From the NCBI RefSeq assembly GCF_022179245.1, contig NZ_BPQM01000028.1, positions 1 to 49,481 of the forward strand: DNA of 49,481 nt, in the 5' to 3' direction. Positions within the stretch are counted from its first letter, which is position 1, and the number at the start of each line of letters is the position of its first letter. Shown here one piece after another: positions 39,875 through 49,357 of this stretch. The position numbers and the translations under genes are program-made. Origin of the DNA: Methylobacterium gregans (GTDB lineage: Bacteria > Pseudomonadota > Alphaproteobacteria > Rhizobiales > Beijerinckiaceae). The notes under the pieces were generated by a model that worked only from the letters and a program-made list of their open reading frames with translations, searched no databases and had not been told where the DNA came from.

Positions 39875-40005
39875 GTCGAGAGGTCGAGACCTCTCGCTGG
39901 TCTAGGCAAGGGGCCTGATCCTGGCCCTGGTGGTTCGGCAAAGCCGATTTCGGGGCGCCGCCCCGAACCCCGCCGAAGGGTGGTCCATCCTTCGGGATCC
40001 CGTGA
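39875..40005. repeat. Dispersed intergenic repeat, family A, reverse copy
   Basis: The series GAGAGGTCGAGACCTCTC, CGGGGCGCCGCCCCG, AACCCCGCC and GAAGGGTGGTCCATCCTTC ending GGGATCCC mirrors, in reverse complement, the module order of family A copies 1 and 2. It fills the gap between the cytochrome gene and the convergent chrA. Confidence 0.65.
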
Positions 40006-41400
40006 TCAGACCAGCCCGAGGACGTGCAGGGCCAGTCCCCCCGCGGCGCAGCCCGCGAGCACCGTCGGCACGCCGAGGCGCAGACGGAACAGGGCGAGCA
40101 TCGCGGCGAGCGCGAGCGCCAGGGCGTAGGGGTCGAGGCTCGACCAGACCGGCACGTCGAGCCGCAGGGGCCCGAGGCGGACCGGGTGCAGCGCCCGGAA
40201 CAGCGTGTGCAGGGCGAACCAGACCGCGAGGTTGAGGATCACCCCCACCACCGCCGCGGTGATGGCCGCGAGCGCGCCGGCCAGCGCCCGGTTGCCGCGC
40301 AGGCGCTCGACGTAAGGGGCGCCCGCGAAGATCCAGAGGAAGCAGGGCGCGAAGGTCACCCAGGTGGTCAGCAGACCGCCCAGCGTCCCGGCGACGAGCG
40401 GCGGCAGCGCGCCCGGCGCCCGATAGGCGGCGAGGAAGCCCACGAACTGCGTGACCATGATCAGCGGGCCCGGCGTCGTCTCGGCCATGCCGAGGCCGTC
40501 CAGCATCTCGCCGGGCTTGAGCCAGCCGTAATGCTCCACCGCCTGCTGGGCGACGTAGGAGAGCACCGCGTAGGCGCCCCCGAAGGTCACCATCGCCATC
40601 TTGGAGAAGAACAGCGCGATCTGGCCGAACACGTCGCCGGGGCCGAGCACGAGGAGGATGGCGGCGACCGGCACGAGCCAGACCGCGGCCCAGAGTGCCA
40701 CCACCCGCAGGGTCCGGCCGGGCGCGACGCGCTCGCGCGGGGTCGCCGCGTCGCCCAGCAGATAGGGGCCGCCCGCGTCGTGGCCGCCGTCCCCGTGGCC
40801 GCCGCCGCGGAAGGCCATCAGCCCGGTCCGGGCGCCCAGATAGCCGACGATCCCGGCCGCCAGCACGACGAGCGGGAAGGGCACGTCGAGGAGGAAGAGC
40901 GCCGCGAAGGCGGCGGCGGCGAGCCCGACCAGGGCGGGACCGCGCAGCGCCCGGCGGCCGATGCGCAGCACCGCCTCCGCCACCACCGCCAGCACGGCGG
41001 CCTTCAGCCCGAAGAACAGCCCGGCCACGGGCCCCACCTGCCCGTAGAGCACGTAGATCCAGCTCAGGGCCATGATGGCGACGAGGCCCGGCAGCACGAA
41101 CAGCCCGCCCGCGACGAGGCCGCCGCGCGCGCCGTGCATGAGCCAGCCCACATAGGTGGCGAGCTGCTGCGCCTCCGGCCCCGGCAGGAGCGTGCAGAAG
41201 TTCAGGGCGTGCAGGAAGCGCGCCTCCGAGATCCAGCGCCGCTCCTCGACGAGCACCCGGTGCATCACGGCGATCTGGCCGGCCGGGCCGCCGAAGGACA
41301 GGGCGGCGACGCGGGCCCAGACCGGCACGGCCTGTCCCAGGGTGACGGGCGGGGGAGGGGGAGGCGGCGCGTCCGGGGCCCCCGAACCGAGCGTGGCCAT
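40006..41400 (-). CDS. chrA: Chromate transporter ChrA, two-domain
   Basis: The 464-residue membrane protein has two homologous halves of about 200 residues. The first shows [16 protein letters not shown] and [20 protein letters not shown]; the second shows [16 protein letters not shown] and [20 protein letters not shown]. These FGG and PGP motifs define the CHR family of chromate exporters (proton-coupled export of chromate from the cytoplasm). A His/Gly-rich loop ([13 protein letters not shown]) lies between the halves. ATG 41400 is used; 32 upstream residues are not in family style. It stands alone with no chrB regulator in view. Confidence 0.92.
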   Translation of the reverse strand: MATLGSGAPDAPPPPPPPVTLGQAVPVWARVAALSFGGPAGQIAVMHRVLVEERRWISEARFLHALNFCTLLPGPEAQQLATYVGWLMHGARGGLVAGGLFVLPGLVAIMALSWIYVLYGQVGPVAGLFFGLKAAVLAVVAEAVLRIGRRALRGPALVGLAAAAFAALFLLDVPFPLVVLAAGIVGYLGARTGLMAFRGGGHGDGGHDAGGPYLLGDAATPRERVAPGRTLRVVALWAAVWLVPVAAILLVLGPGDVFGQIALFFSKMAMVTFGGAYAVLSYVAQQAVEHYGWLKPGEMLDGLGMAETTPGPLIMVTQFVGFLAAYRAPGALPPLVAGTLGGLLTTWVTFAPCFLWIFAGAPYVERLRGNRALAGALAAITAAVVGVILNLAVWFALHTLFRALHPVRLGPLRLDVPVWSSLDPYALALALAAMLALFRLRLGVPTVLAGCAAGGLALHVLGLV

Positions 41401-41611
41401 GCGTGTCTTGTCCCCTGGCTTGAGCGTACCAGCGGCCTCTTCGCACAGGCGGCGCCAGGCGGCGACAGGGGACGGGCCGGCGCCGGCGCGTGACACGGGG
41501 CCGCCCGTGCCTTGTGTTCGGGCGAGCCCGTCCCTAGGTTCGGCGCGATCTTACGAGTACGGGTTCGGTCGCCGCGCGGAAGAGGTTCCGCCCGCGGCGC
41601 AGGAGGTTGCC

Positions 41612-41887
41612 ATGGGCAGCATGAGTATCTGGCACTGGGTCGTCGTCGCCGTCATCGTGATGCTGCTGTTCGGACGCGGCAAGGTCTCGGACCTGATGGG
41701 CGACGTCGCCAAGGGCATCAAGGCCTTCAAGAAGGGCATGGCCGACGACGAGACGCCCGCGCAGCCGCCGGCCACCCCGGTGGCGCCGGCCGAGCCCGTG
41801 CGCACCATCCCGCACGCGGCCGAGACCAGCCCCGGCACCGCCGTGCCGGCGAGCCACCTGCCGGCCGGCGAGCGCAAGCCCGTCTGA
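41612..41887 (+). CDS. tatA: Sec-independent translocase subunit TatA
   Basis: The 91-residue protein has a single N-terminal helix ([18 protein letters not shown]), the FG-R-G-K hinge ([12 protein letters not shown]) and the amphipathic helix ([16 protein letters not shown]), followed by a Pro/Ala-rich tail. TatA multimers form the pore for folded twin-Arg substrates. ATG 41612 has a perfect AGGAGG. It is followed by tatB (144 bases later) and tatC in the usual order. The window contains at least one Tat-like substrate, the aldo/keto reductase at 17382. Confidence 0.96.
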   Translation: MGSMSIWHWVVVAVIVMLLFGRGKVSDLMGDVAKGIKAFKKGMADDETPAQPPATPVAPAEPVRTIPHAAETSPGTAVPASHLPAGERKPV

Positions 41888-42031
41888 TCCGCCTTCGATC
41901 CGGGATCGGGCTTCCGCCGGCCGCGAAGTGGTGTAAGCCCCTCCCGGCAGGACCTCGCGCGAGGCCCATCCGGGGCGTTCCGGGTTCCGTGACGCCCGAG
42001 CAGCGGGACCGTCGGCAAGGTCGGCAAGCAC

Positions 42032-42610
42032 ATGTTTGACATGAGTTGGGGCGAGGTGATGCTGATCGGTGGCGTCGCCCTCATCGTCATCGGGCCGAAG
42101 GATCTGCCGAAGGCGCTGCGCACCGTCGGGCAGATCACGACCAAGCTGCGCCGCATGGCCGGCGAGTTCCAGATGCAGTTCAACGAGGCGATCCGCGAGG
42201 CCGAGCTCGACGAGGTCCGCCGCGAGGTCGACGGCATCCGCAACACGGTCAAGGGCGCGGGCACCGGCTTCAACCCGGTCCAGACCATCCGCGACGAGAT
42301 CAAGGGCGCGGTCGAGGCGCGCGAGCAGAAGCCCGCCGAGGCGCCGGCCCCCGGCGCGCTGGCGGCCGCCACCGCCCAGCTCAAGGCCGCCGAGGCCGAG
42401 GCGCCGCTGCCCGAGCGCGGCCGCTACGACGTGCCCCGCCCCGAGGCCATGAAACCCGAGATGCTGGCGCAGACGCCGCCCGAGCCCCCGCTCCCCGTTC
42501 CGGGCTCCGCCGACGACCCCTACGGCACGCCCGAGCCGCCGAAAGCCGCGGTTCGGCCGGAGGCCGGTGCTCGGCCGGAGGCCGGTGCTCGGCCGGAGGC
42601 CGACAGATGA
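42032..42610 (+). CDS. tatB: Sec-independent translocase subunit TatB
   Basis: The 192-residue protein starts with the TatB helix ([20 protein letters not shown]) and hinge [14 protein letters not shown], followed by a long amphipathic and coiled-coil-like helix ([20 protein letters not shown]) and a disordered Pro/Ala/Glu tail. TatB with TatC forms the receptor for twin-Arg signal peptides. The C-terminus ends in a tandem repeat, RPEAGA, encoded by 18-bp units (42554-42604). The stop overlaps the tatC start by four bases. Confidence 0.96.
   Translation: MFDMSWGEVMLIGGVALIVIGPKDLPKALRTVGQITTKLRRMAGEFQMQFNEAIREAELDEVRREVDGIRNTVKGAGTGFNPVQTIRDEIKGAVEAREQKPAEAPAPGALAAATAQLKAAEAEAPLPERGRYDVPRPEAMKPEMLAQTPPEPPLPVPGSADDPYGTPEPPKAAVRPEAGARPEAGARPEADR
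42554..42604 (+). repeat. 18-bp in-frame tandem repeat at the end of tatB
   Basis: Units 42554-42571 and 42572-42589 are identical and a third (42590-42604) is 15 bases long; each encodes RPEAGA. The repeat ends three bases before the tatC ATG, so copy changes would alter the distance between upstream tatB sequence and the coupled start. Confidence 0.92.
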
Positions 42611-43407
42611 TCAACGAGGCGGACGAAGCCGAGATCGAGGCCTCGCGGGCCCCGCTGCTCGAGCACCTGATCGAGCTGCGCGCGCGGCTGATCAAGTCGC
42701 TGATCGCCTTCGTGGTGATGTTCTTCGGGTGCTTCTTCTTCTCGCGCCAGATCTACAACATCCTGGTGCACCCCTACGTCTCGATCGTGGGATCGCAGAA
42801 CGCCGAGCTGATCGCGACGCACTTCCTCGAACAGGTCTTCACCAACATCAAGCTCAGCGTGTTCGGCGGCGGCTTCCTGGCCTTCCCGATCATCGCCACG
42901 CAGATCTACGCCTTCGTGGCGCCGGGCCTCTACCGCAACGAGCGCCGGGCCTTCCTGCCCTACCTCGTGGCGACGCCGGTGTTCTTCGTGCTGGGCGCGC
43001 TGGTGGTCTACTTCCTGGCGATGCCGCTGCTGATCCAGTTCTCGGTCTCGCTGCAGCAGATCGGGCAGCCGGGCGAGGCGACGATCAAGCTCCTGCCGAA
43101 GGTCGACGAGTACCTCTCGCTGATCATGACGCTGATCTTCGCCTTCGGCCTCGCCTTCCAGCTGCCGGTGATCCTGACGCTGCTCGGGCAGATCGGCGTG
43201 ATCGACGCGGCCTTCCTGCGCGAGAAGCGGCGTTACGCCATCGTGCTGGTCTTCGTGGCCGCCGCGGTGCTGACTCCGCCGGACGTGATCTCCCAGCTCT
43301 CGCTCGCGCTGCCGATGCTGCTGCTCTACGAGGCCTCGGTGCTCTCGGTGTCCCGCATCGAGAAGCTGCGGGCGGCGCGGCGCAAGGCCGAGGGGCTGGA
43401 TCCGTAA
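42607..43407 (+). CDS. tatC: Sec-independent translocase subunit TatC
   Basis: The 266-residue inner-membrane protein has six membrane helices. Family motifs are [20 protein letters not shown] at the N-terminus (signal-peptide binding E/R region), [17 protein letters not shown], and the late [17 protein letters not shown] with [13 protein letters not shown]. TatC recognises twin-Arg signal peptides together with TatB. ATG 42607 overlaps the tatB stop (ATGA). A hairpin follows the stop, after which the convergent scoB begins. Confidence 0.97.
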   Translation: MINEADEAEIEASRAPLLEHLIELRARLIKSLIAFVVMFFGCFFFSRQIYNILVHPYVSIVGSQNAELIATHFLEQVFTNIKLSVFGGGFLAFPIIATQIYAFVAPGLYRNERRAFLPYLVATPVFFVLGALVVYFLAMPLLIQFSVSLQQIGQPGEATIKLLPKVDEYLSLIMTLIFAFGLAFQLPVILTLLGQIGVIDAAFLREKRRYAIVLVFVAAAVLTPPDVISQLSLALPMLLLYEASVLSVSRIEKLRAARRKAEGLDP

Positions 43408-43417
43408 CCGCGACGCT

Positions 43418-43445
43418 CTCCCTCCCCCCTCTGAGGGGGAGGGAG
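43418..43445. terminator. Hairpin between convergent tatC and scoB (minimal family B unit)
   Basis: CTCCCTCCCCC (43418-43428) pairs exactly with GGGGGAGGGAG (43435-43445) around the loop CTCTGA. The preceding CGACGCT and the CCCCCCTCTG/GGGGGAGGG core match the left end of family B copy 3. There is no T-run, but an 11-bp GC stem between convergent genes is suited to blocking read-through in both directions. Confidence 0.7.
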
Positions 43446-43457
43446 ATCTGCGCGTTA

Positions 43458-44117
43458 TCAGCCCAAAGCCACCGTGTAGCTGGCCTCGGTCTTGGCCTTC
43501 ACCTCGTCCTCGGTGACGCCGTCGGCGAGTTCGATGAGCCGCATGCCGCCGTCCCCCTTCTTGTCGATGGTGAACACGCCGAGATCGGTGATCACCATGT
43601 CGACCACATGCGTGCCGGTGAGCGGCAGGTCGCAGGCCTTGAGGAGCTTCGGGCTCTCCGAACCGTCCTTGTTCTTGGCGACGTGCTCCATCACCACCAC
43701 GACGCGCTTCACGCCCGCCACGAGGTCCATGGCCCCGCCCATGCCCTTCACCATCTTGCCGGGGATCATCCAGTTGGCGAGATCCCCGTTCTCGGCGACC
43801 TGCATGGCGCCGAGGATCGACAGGTTGATGTGCCCGCCGCGGATCATCCCGAAGGAATCGGCCGACGAGAAGTAGCTCGTGGTCGGCAGCGCCGTGATGG
43901 TCTGCTTGCCGGCGTTGATCAGGTCCGGGTCCTCCTCGCCCTCGTACGGGAAGGGGCCCATGCCGAGCATGCCGTTCTCGGATTGCAGCTGCACCGACAT
44001 GCCGTCGGGAATGTAGTTCGACACCAGCGTCGGGATGCCGATGCCGAGGTTCACGTAGAAGCCGTCCTCCAGCTCACGCGCGGCGCGCGCCGCCATCTGC
44101 TCGCGGGTCCAAGCCAT
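43458..44117 (-). CDS. scoB: 3-oxoacid CoA-transferase subunit B
   Basis: The 219-residue protein matches the beta subunit of succinyl-CoA:3-oxoacid (or acetate) CoA-transferase. Seen: [20 protein letters not shown], the catalytic glutamate E47 in [40 protein letters not shown] and the [16 protein letters not shown] block. The enzyme moves CoA between succinyl-CoA and acetoacetate in ketone-body or polyhydroxybutyrate breakdown. ATG 44117. It follows scoA by 104 bases that hold an 11-bp hairpin. Confidence 0.95.
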   Translation of the reverse strand: MAWTREQMAARAARELEDGFYVNLGIGIPTLVSNYIPDGMSVQLQSENGMLGMGPFPYEGEEDPDLINAGKQTITALPTTSYFSSADSFGMIRGGHINLSILGAMQVAENGDLANWMIPGKMVKGMGGAMDLVAGVKRVVVVMEHVAKNKDGSESPKLLKACDLPLTGTHVVDMVITDLGVFTIDKKGDGGMRLIELADGVTEDEVKAKTEASYTVALG

Positions 44118-44150
44118 CGCTGTCTCTACTCCTGTGTGGCGCGTTCTCTT

Positions 44151-44191
44151 CGCGACCGCGCCGCCCGCCGCAGGGACGGTGCGCGGTCGCG
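44151..44191. other. Hairpin in the scoA-scoB spacer
   Basis: CGCGACCGCGC (44151-44161) pairs exactly with GCGCGGTCGCG (44181-44191) around a 19-base loop. It lies between two co-transcribed genes and could stabilise or process the mRNA. No T-run follows on either strand. Confidence 0.55.
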
Positions 44192-44221
44192 CTTCTCGGC
44201 TCGCGGCCGGGTTGTTCGGGA

Positions 44222-44959
44222 TCAGACGGCGCCGCCGCCAGCGGCCGCGGGGGCGGCCTCGGCGCGCTTGCGGGTGGTGCGCTGCTCGATGCGCTTCTCG
44301 CGCACCGGCACGTGCACGATGCGCTTCACGAAGATGCCGGGCGTGTGGATGTTCTCGGCGTCGATCTGGCCGGGCTCGACGAGGTGCTCGACCTGCGCGA
44401 CCGTGACCTTGGCGGCGGTCGCCATCATCGGGTTGAAGTTGCGCGCGGTCAGCCGGTAGGCGAGGTTGCCCTCGGTGTCGCCCTTGTAGGCGTGCACCAG
44501 CGCGAGATCCGCGAACAGGCCGCGCTCCATCACGTAGGATTCGCCGTCGAACTCCCGCACCTCCTTGCCCTCGGCGACCTTGGTGCCGACGCCGGTCTTG
44601 GTGAAGAAGGCCGGGATGCCCGCCCCGCCCGCGCGGATGCGCTCGGCCAGCGTCCCCTGCGGGTTGAACTCGATCTCCAGCTCGCCGGCGAGGTACTGCC
44701 GGGCGAACTCCTTGTTCTCGCCGACATAGGAGGAGATCATCTTGGCGACCTGCCGGGTCTCCAGGAGCTTGCCGAGGCCGACGCCGTCGATGCCGGCATT
44801 GTTGGAGACGACCGTCAGGCCCTTCACCCCGGAGGCGCGCACCGCCTCGATCAGCTCGTCGGGGATGCCGCACAGGCCGAAGCCGCCGCACATGATCGTC
44901 ATGTCGTCGCGCAGGAGACCCGCCAGCGCGCTCACCGGATCCGCGTAGACCTTCTTCAT
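44222..44959 (-). CDS. scoA: 3-oxoacid CoA-transferase subunit A
   Basis: The 245-residue alpha subunit begins [20 protein letters not shown] and contains the family signature [20 protein letters not shown], followed by [20 protein letters not shown] and the [20 protein letters not shown] block. Together with scoB it forms the heterotetrameric CoA-transferase for acetoacetate. ATG 44959 has GGGAGGG about 8 bases ahead; an in-frame ATG 18 codons upstream lacks one. The C-terminal 20 residues are a basic, Ala-rich tail. Confidence 0.95.
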   Translation of the reverse strand: MKKVYADPVSALAGLLRDDMTIMCGGFGLCGIPDELIEAVRASGVKGLTVVSNNAGIDGVGLGKLLETRQVAKMISSYVGENKEFARQYLAGELEIEFNPQGTLAERIRAGGAGIPAFFTKTGVGTKVAEGKEVREFDGESYVMERGLFADLALVHAYKGDTEGNLAYRLTARNFNPMMATAAKVTVAQVEHLVEPGQIDAENIHTPGIFVKRIVHVPVREKRIEQRTTRKRAEAAPAAAGGGAV

Positions 44960-45265
44960 TCGAACACCCTCCCGCGGCGCGGCCGCCGCGAGGCGGGCGC
45001 CTGATGCTTCCATGCTGTCCCCGATTCCGGACGGCGGGTCCAGCCCGGCGCGGCCCGCCTAGCTCCGCCGGACTTACAAGGACCATGCCGCCGCCACGGA
45101 TCGGACAAGGCTCTGTCAACGCTTCGCCGCGACGGCCCGGCAGACAAAGCGCACCGAAGGGTCTATGGCCATCGACACGAGCGGGCGAACCGTGACGGCT
45201 GGGGGCGGCCTGAAACGGGCACCGCATCCCGGCCGATCCGGCCGATCCTGCGAGCCCGGAGCGCG
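44960..45265. other. Divergent intergenic region between scoA and the AsmA-like gene
   Basis: The 306 bases hold no credible gene. A TTGACA hexamer on the minus strand (45119-45114) faces scoA, but no matching -10 element stands at the usual distance. The remainder is GC-rich and featureless. Confidence 0.45.
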
Positions 45266-47107
45266 ATGTCGCCGCACCGCCTGATCCCCGCCCTCGCGGC
45301 CGCCGCGCTCGCCCTCGGCTGCACTGCGGGCGCGATGCCCTGGAGCATCGGGACGGACACGGCGCTGCGCCTGGTCTCGGCGGATCTCGACGCCTACGGG
45401 CTCGGCCTCGCCGCGCAGGGGCCTGCGACCGTCCGCCTCCTGCCCCTGCCGCGCCTCGACCTGCGTGGCGTGCGCCTCAGCGAGACGGCCGGCCAGCCGC
45501 TCGCCGAGGGCGGCCGCCTCTCGCTCGTGCTCGATCCCTTCGCCCTGCTCGGCGGCAGGCTCGGCATCGGCAGCCTCAGCCTCGACGATGCCCGCCTGCA
45601 CCTGCCCGGGAGCGCGGACGACGCCCGCTGGGCCGGCCCCCTGCGGCGCCTCGCCGAGCGGAGCCGCGGCGGTTGGGGCGGGCATCCGCACCGGATCGTC
45701 CTGCACCGTGCCACCCTCGACGGCCGTGTCGTCCTGCGGGACCTCGATCTCGACATCGCCTGGCCGGCCTGGCGCGCCGCCGCGGAGGCCCAGGCGCGCT
45801 TCACCTGGAAGGGCGAGGCCGTCCGGCTCGGGCTCACGGACCTGCATCCGGCCGCGCTCGCGGCGGGCGACCTCTCGCCGTTCTCCGCCCGCCTCGTCTG
45901 GGGCACCAGCTCTCCCTCGGGCACCCTCTCGGCGGACGGGCAGGCCCGGTTCGCGGACGGGCTACGGCTCGCCGGGGAGGGCCGGCTGGAGACGCGCGCC
46001 CTGCCCCGCCTGCTCGCCGCCTTCGGCCACGACGCGGCGCTGCTGCCGCTCGTCCAGAACTTCGCGCTGGAGGGGCGCTTCGAGACCGAGGGACCGGCGG
46101 TGATGCTGCCGCGGCTGCGCGTCAGCCTCGGCCAGAACGGGCTCGACGGCGCGGGCGCGGCGAACTTTGCACAGGCGCGCATCGCCGTGCAGGCGACGCT
46201 CGCCGCCGAGAGCCTGGATCTCGGCCCCCTGGTCGCCCCCCTCACCGCGGCGCTGGAGAGCGACGGGGGGGCGGGCGCCGCGGTCGCGCTGGCGCCCTAT
46301 ACCGGGGGCGACCTCGACCTCCGGCTCTCGGCCGCCGCGGCCCGGCTCGGGCCGGTCGCCCTGGAGGACGTCGCGGCGAGCGTGCTGGTGCGCGACGGCG
46401 CGGTGGAGCTCGCCCTGAACCGGGCCGGCCTGCAGGGCGGCACGCTGAAAGGTCGGGTCGCGCTGGCGCCGACCGAGGCGGACCCGGCCGAGACGGAGCT
46501 GAAGGTGCAGGGCGCCCTCGACCAAGCCGATCTCGGCGCGCTGCTCGCCGATCTCGGCGCCGCGCGCTGGGTCCAGGGCTCGGGGCAGGGCCATCTCGCT
46601 CTGGAGAGCCGCGGCCGCGACCTCGCCGCGCTGGTGGCGCGGCTGAGCGGCCGGGCCGCCGTCTCGGTCGATCGCGGAACCCTCGTCGGGCTCGACCTCG
46701 CCGACGTGATCCAGCGCAACGGCGGCGTCGCCGCCGGGGCCCTCGCCCGCCGCAACGGCCGCACGCCCTTCGAGCGGGCGAGCCTCTCGGTGCGCTTCGC
46801 GGACGGGGCCGGCGAGTTCGCCGAGGGCGCGCTCCAGGCCCCGTCGCTGAGCGCGTCGCTGCGCGGCGGGTTCTCGCTGGCCGACCGCACCCTGCGGGCG
46901 CGCGCCGAGCTGAGCCCGCGCGCGGCCGTGGCCCGGCCCGGCCCGCTCTTCGACCTCGCCGGCCCCTGGGACGACGTCGCGGTGCGCGCGCTGCGGGGCG
47001 ACGAGCCCGACCTGCCGGCGAGCGCCCTGGCCGCCGAGCCCAAATCGACCGAGTCCCTGCGCAGCCCCGCCCTGCTGCCGGCCCGGGCCCGCGCCTACGC
47101 GCCCTGA
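45266..47107 (+). CDS. AsmA-family envelope protein
   Basis: The 613-residue protein has an N-terminal hydrophobic segment ([20 protein letters not shown]) with a Cys that could be lipidated, and then long stretches of beta-strand-rich sequence. AsmA-type features include the N-terminal [40 protein letters not shown] and the C-terminal AsmA_2-like part ([20 protein letters not shown], then [20 protein letters not shown]). Family members bridge the periplasm and help move or arrange lipids or outer-membrane proteins. Its exact partner is unknown. It is divergent from scoA and convergent with opgH, a glucan synthase of the same envelope. Confidence 0.85.
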   Translation: MSPHRLIPALAAAALALGCTAGAMPWSIGTDTALRLVSADLDAYGLGLAAQGPATVRLLPLPRLDLRGVRLSETAGQPLAEGGRLSLVLDPFALLGGRLGIGSLSLDDARLHLPGSADDARWAGPLRRLAERSRGGWGGHPHRIVLHRATLDGRVVLRDLDLDIAWPAWRAAAEAQARFTWKGEAVRLGLTDLHPAALAAGDLSPFSARLVWGTSSPSGTLSADGQARFADGLRLAGEGRLETRALPRLLAAFGHDAALLPLVQNFALEGRFETEGPAVMLPRLRVSLGQNGLDGAGAANFAQARIAVQATLAAESLDLGPLVAPLTAALESDGGAGAAVALAPYTGGDLDLRLSAAAARLGPVALEDVAASVLVRDGAVELALNRAGLQGGTLKGRVALAPTEADPAETELKVQGALDQADLGALLADLGAARWVQGSGQGHLALESRGRDLAALVARLSGRAAVSVDRGTLVGLDLADVIQRNGGVAAGALARRNGRTPFERASLSVRFADGAGEFAEGALQAPSLSASLRGGFSLADRTLRARAELSPRAAVARPGPLFDLAGPWDDVAVRALRGDEPDLPASALAAEPKSTESLRSPALLPARARAYAP

Positions 47108-47108
47108 G

Positions 47109-47180
47109 ATCCGCCGGATCCCCAAGGGCGCGCAGCCCTTGGGCGGGTTCTCGGGGCAGCGCCCTGAGACGGCGCCGCCC
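47109..47180. repeat. Dispersed intergenic repeat, family A, short copy
   Basis: GGATCCCCAAGGGCGCGCAG followed by CCCTTGGGCGGGTTCTCGGGG shares the module order of copy 2 (GGATCCCC, AAGGGC...GCCCTTGGGCGGG, then a GGGGC...GCCCC hairpin). It fills the gap between the convergent AsmA-like gene and opgH. Confidence 0.75.
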
Positions 47181-47185
47181 CGTCC

Positions 47186-49357
47186 TCAGGCCGCGCCGGG
47201 CTCCCGCGGCAGGCGCGCGAGCCCGGCGACAAGCGCCGGATCGTGCAGCAGCGCCATGCGCTCCTTCGGACCGAGCCAGGACGCGGCCTCGGCGAGGCTC
47301 TGGGCCTCGCCGAGCTTCGCCTCGGCCAGCACGCGGTCAGCCTCGATCCGGCCGCGCGGGCGCGGCTCGGGCGGCGGCAGCATCCGCAGATGGGCCTCGG
47401 CCAGCACCGGCTCGGCGTGCAGGGCGGCGAGCGCGTCGGCCTCGTCGAGGCCGGCTTGCGCGTTGCGGGCGGTGAGTTCCGCGGCCCGCAGCGCCACGGC
47501 GGGCGGGTCGCGCTCCTCCGGCGTCACCAGGAGGCCGCGGTGCTTCAGGGCGAGGCCGTAGGCGAGCTGCCCGCTCGCCCAGGAGATCGGGATCGCCAGC
47601 ACGAGGCCGAGGATCGTCGGCGACATCCAGAGGAAGAGCGACGTGGCGATGGCGAAGGCCGCCACGCCCGCCACCAGCCCCAGCAGGGTGTGCCAGCGGT
47701 GGCGCCGGACGATGTCGCGGAGCGGGATCGAGCCGTCGTCGCGCCGCTGCGGGTTCCAGCCGGTATCGCGCCCGAGCAGGATGCCGGCGACCGAGCCCGA
47801 CTGGATCAGCATCGCCACGGGCGCGATCAGGGCCGAGAGCAGGATCTCGAGGGCGCAGGAGGCGGCGAGCCGGCCCGCGCCGCCGCAGGCCCGGCGCAGC
47901 TCAGGCTCCCGCAGGGCGAGGACCAGCCCGAGGATCTTGGGCGCCAGCAGCACGCCCATCGTCAGCCCGAAGAGCTGCAGCGCGCGCACCGGGTCGAAGC
48001 GCGGGAAGACGGGGTAGAGCGCCAACCCTTGCGGGAAGTATTCGGGCCGGGCGTAGGCCGTCTGCAGCACCAGCGCGATGCCGACGAGGAGCTGGCAGAG
48101 CCAGAGCGGCGAGGCGAGGTAGCCGGCGATGCCGGTCGCGAAGTGCTGGCGCGAGGCGAAGTGGAGCCCCGCCGCGCCGATGATGCGGCTGTGCTGCAGG
48201 TTGCCCTGCGCCCAGCGCCGGTCGCGCACCGCCACGTCGATCAGCGAGGGCGGGCTCTCCTCGTAGGAGCCCGGCAGCGTCGGCAGCATGGTGACGGCCC
48301 AGCCGGCGCGCCGGATCAGCGCCGCCTCGACGAAGTCGTGGCTCAGCACGTGGCCACCGAAGGGCGGGCGCCCGGGCAGGTCCGGCAGGCCGCAGGCCTC
48401 GGCGAAGGCCCGGGTGCGGATGATGGCGTTGTGGCCCCAGTAATTGCCGTCGCGGCCCGACCAGGCGGAGAGCCCGACCGCGATCACCGGCCCGTAGATG
48501 CGGGCGGCGAATTGCTGGAGCCGGGCGAACAGGGTGTTGCGGTTGATGATCAGCGGCAGCGACTGGACGATGCCGGCATCCGGATCCGCCTCCATGGCGG
48601 CGGCGAGGCGCACCACGCAGTCGCCTGTGAGCAGGCTGTCGGCGTCGAGCACCAGCATGTGGTCGTAGGCCGCGCCCCAGCGGGTGACGAAGTCGGCGAT
48701 GTTGCCGGCCTTGCGGTGGTGGTTCTTCGGCCGGTGCCGGTAGTAGAGCCGCGCGCCGGGCCCGAGCCGGTCGCGCAGGTCCAGGAAGGCGCGCTCCTCG
48801 GCGATCCAGGCGTCCGCTTGCGTCGAGTCCGAGAGGACGAACCAGTCGAAGTGTGCGCCGAGCCCCGTGGCCGCGACGGATTCGTGCATCGCCTCCAGCC
48901 CCGCGAAGGTGCGGGCCGTGGCCTCGTTGTAGACCGGCATCAGGACAGCGGTGCGGCCGGTGAGCGCCGTCGGGGTCGGGGGCGGGGCGGGTTTGCGCAG
49001 CAGCACCCCGAAGCCCAGCACCGCGCTGGTGAAGGCGAGCGCAATCCACGAGAAGGTGAGGAGGAAGAGCGCCACGAGGACGAGCTGCAGGATCGTCGGG
49101 GAGCCCGACACCGCGACCGTCTCGTACATCTGCCAGCCGCCATAGGCGGTGAGCGCCAGCGCCCCGCCGAAGACCAGGATCCGGGCGCCCCAGGGCGCGG
49201 CGTGCCGCCCTACGGGGCGGCGGACCGTGCCGGCATCGAAGCGCGCCAGATCCTGCACCGGCATGGCGAGCGGGGCTTCCGGCGGCATCGCGGGGGGCTG
49301 GTCCGGCGCGGCCCCGGCCGTCATCGGGGCGGGGAGGGCGGTGTCAACGATACGCAA
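47186..49357 (-). CDS. opgH: Periplasmic glucan glucosyltransferase OpgH (MdoH)
   Basis: The 723-residue inner-membrane protein polymerises glucose from UDP-glucose into osmoregulated periplasmic glucan. Seen: LPPEAPLAMP-like N-terminus (PPEAPLAMPVQDLARF), two N-terminal helices, GT2 catalytic motifs VLMPVYNEA (~139-147), D-x-D D238/D240 (LVLDADSLL), D341 (LSHDFVEAALIRR), and the processive-synthase motif RDRRWAQGN (378-386; Q/RxxRW), then five or six C-terminal helices (LLASPLWLC-like, GLTMGVLLAPKILGLVLAL). TTG 49357 with GAGGAAG ahead is the most likely start; ATG 49324 has no ribosome binding site. The partner opgG is not in the window but may lie beyond its right edge. Confidence 0.93.
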   Translation of the reverse strand: MRIVDTALPAPMTAGAAPDQPPAMPPEAPLAMPVQDLARFDAGTVRRPVGRHAAPWGARILVFGGALALTAYGGWQMYETVAVSGSPTILQLVLVALFLLTFSWIALAFTSAVLGFGVLLRKPAPPPTPTALTGRTAVLMPVYNEATARTFAGLEAMHESVAATGLGAHFDWFVLSDSTQADAWIAEERAFLDLRDRLGPGARLYYRHRPKNHHRKAGNIADFVTRWGAAYDHMLVLDADSLLTGDCVVRLAAAMEADPDAGIVQSLPLIINRNTLFARLQQFAARIYGPVIAVGLSAWSGRDGNYWGHNAIIRTRAFAEACGLPDLPGRPPFGGHVLSHDFVEAALIRRAGWAVTMLPTLPGSYEESPPSLIDVAVRDRRWAQGNLQHSRIIGAAGLHFASRQHFATGIAGYLASPLWLCQLLVGIALVLQTAYARPEYFPQGLALYPVFPRFDPVRALQLFGLTMGVLLAPKILGLVLALREPELRRACGGAGRLAASCALEILLSALIAPVAMLIQSGSVAGILLGRDTGWNPQRRDDGSIPLRDIVRRHRWHTLLGLVAGVAAFAIATSLFLWMSPTILGLVLAIPISWASGQLAYGLALKHRGLLVTPEERDPPAVALRAAELTARNAQAGLDEADALAALHAEPVLAEAHLRMLPPPEPRPRGRIEADRVLAEAKLGEAQSLAEAASWLGPKERMALLHDPALVAGLARLPREPGAA

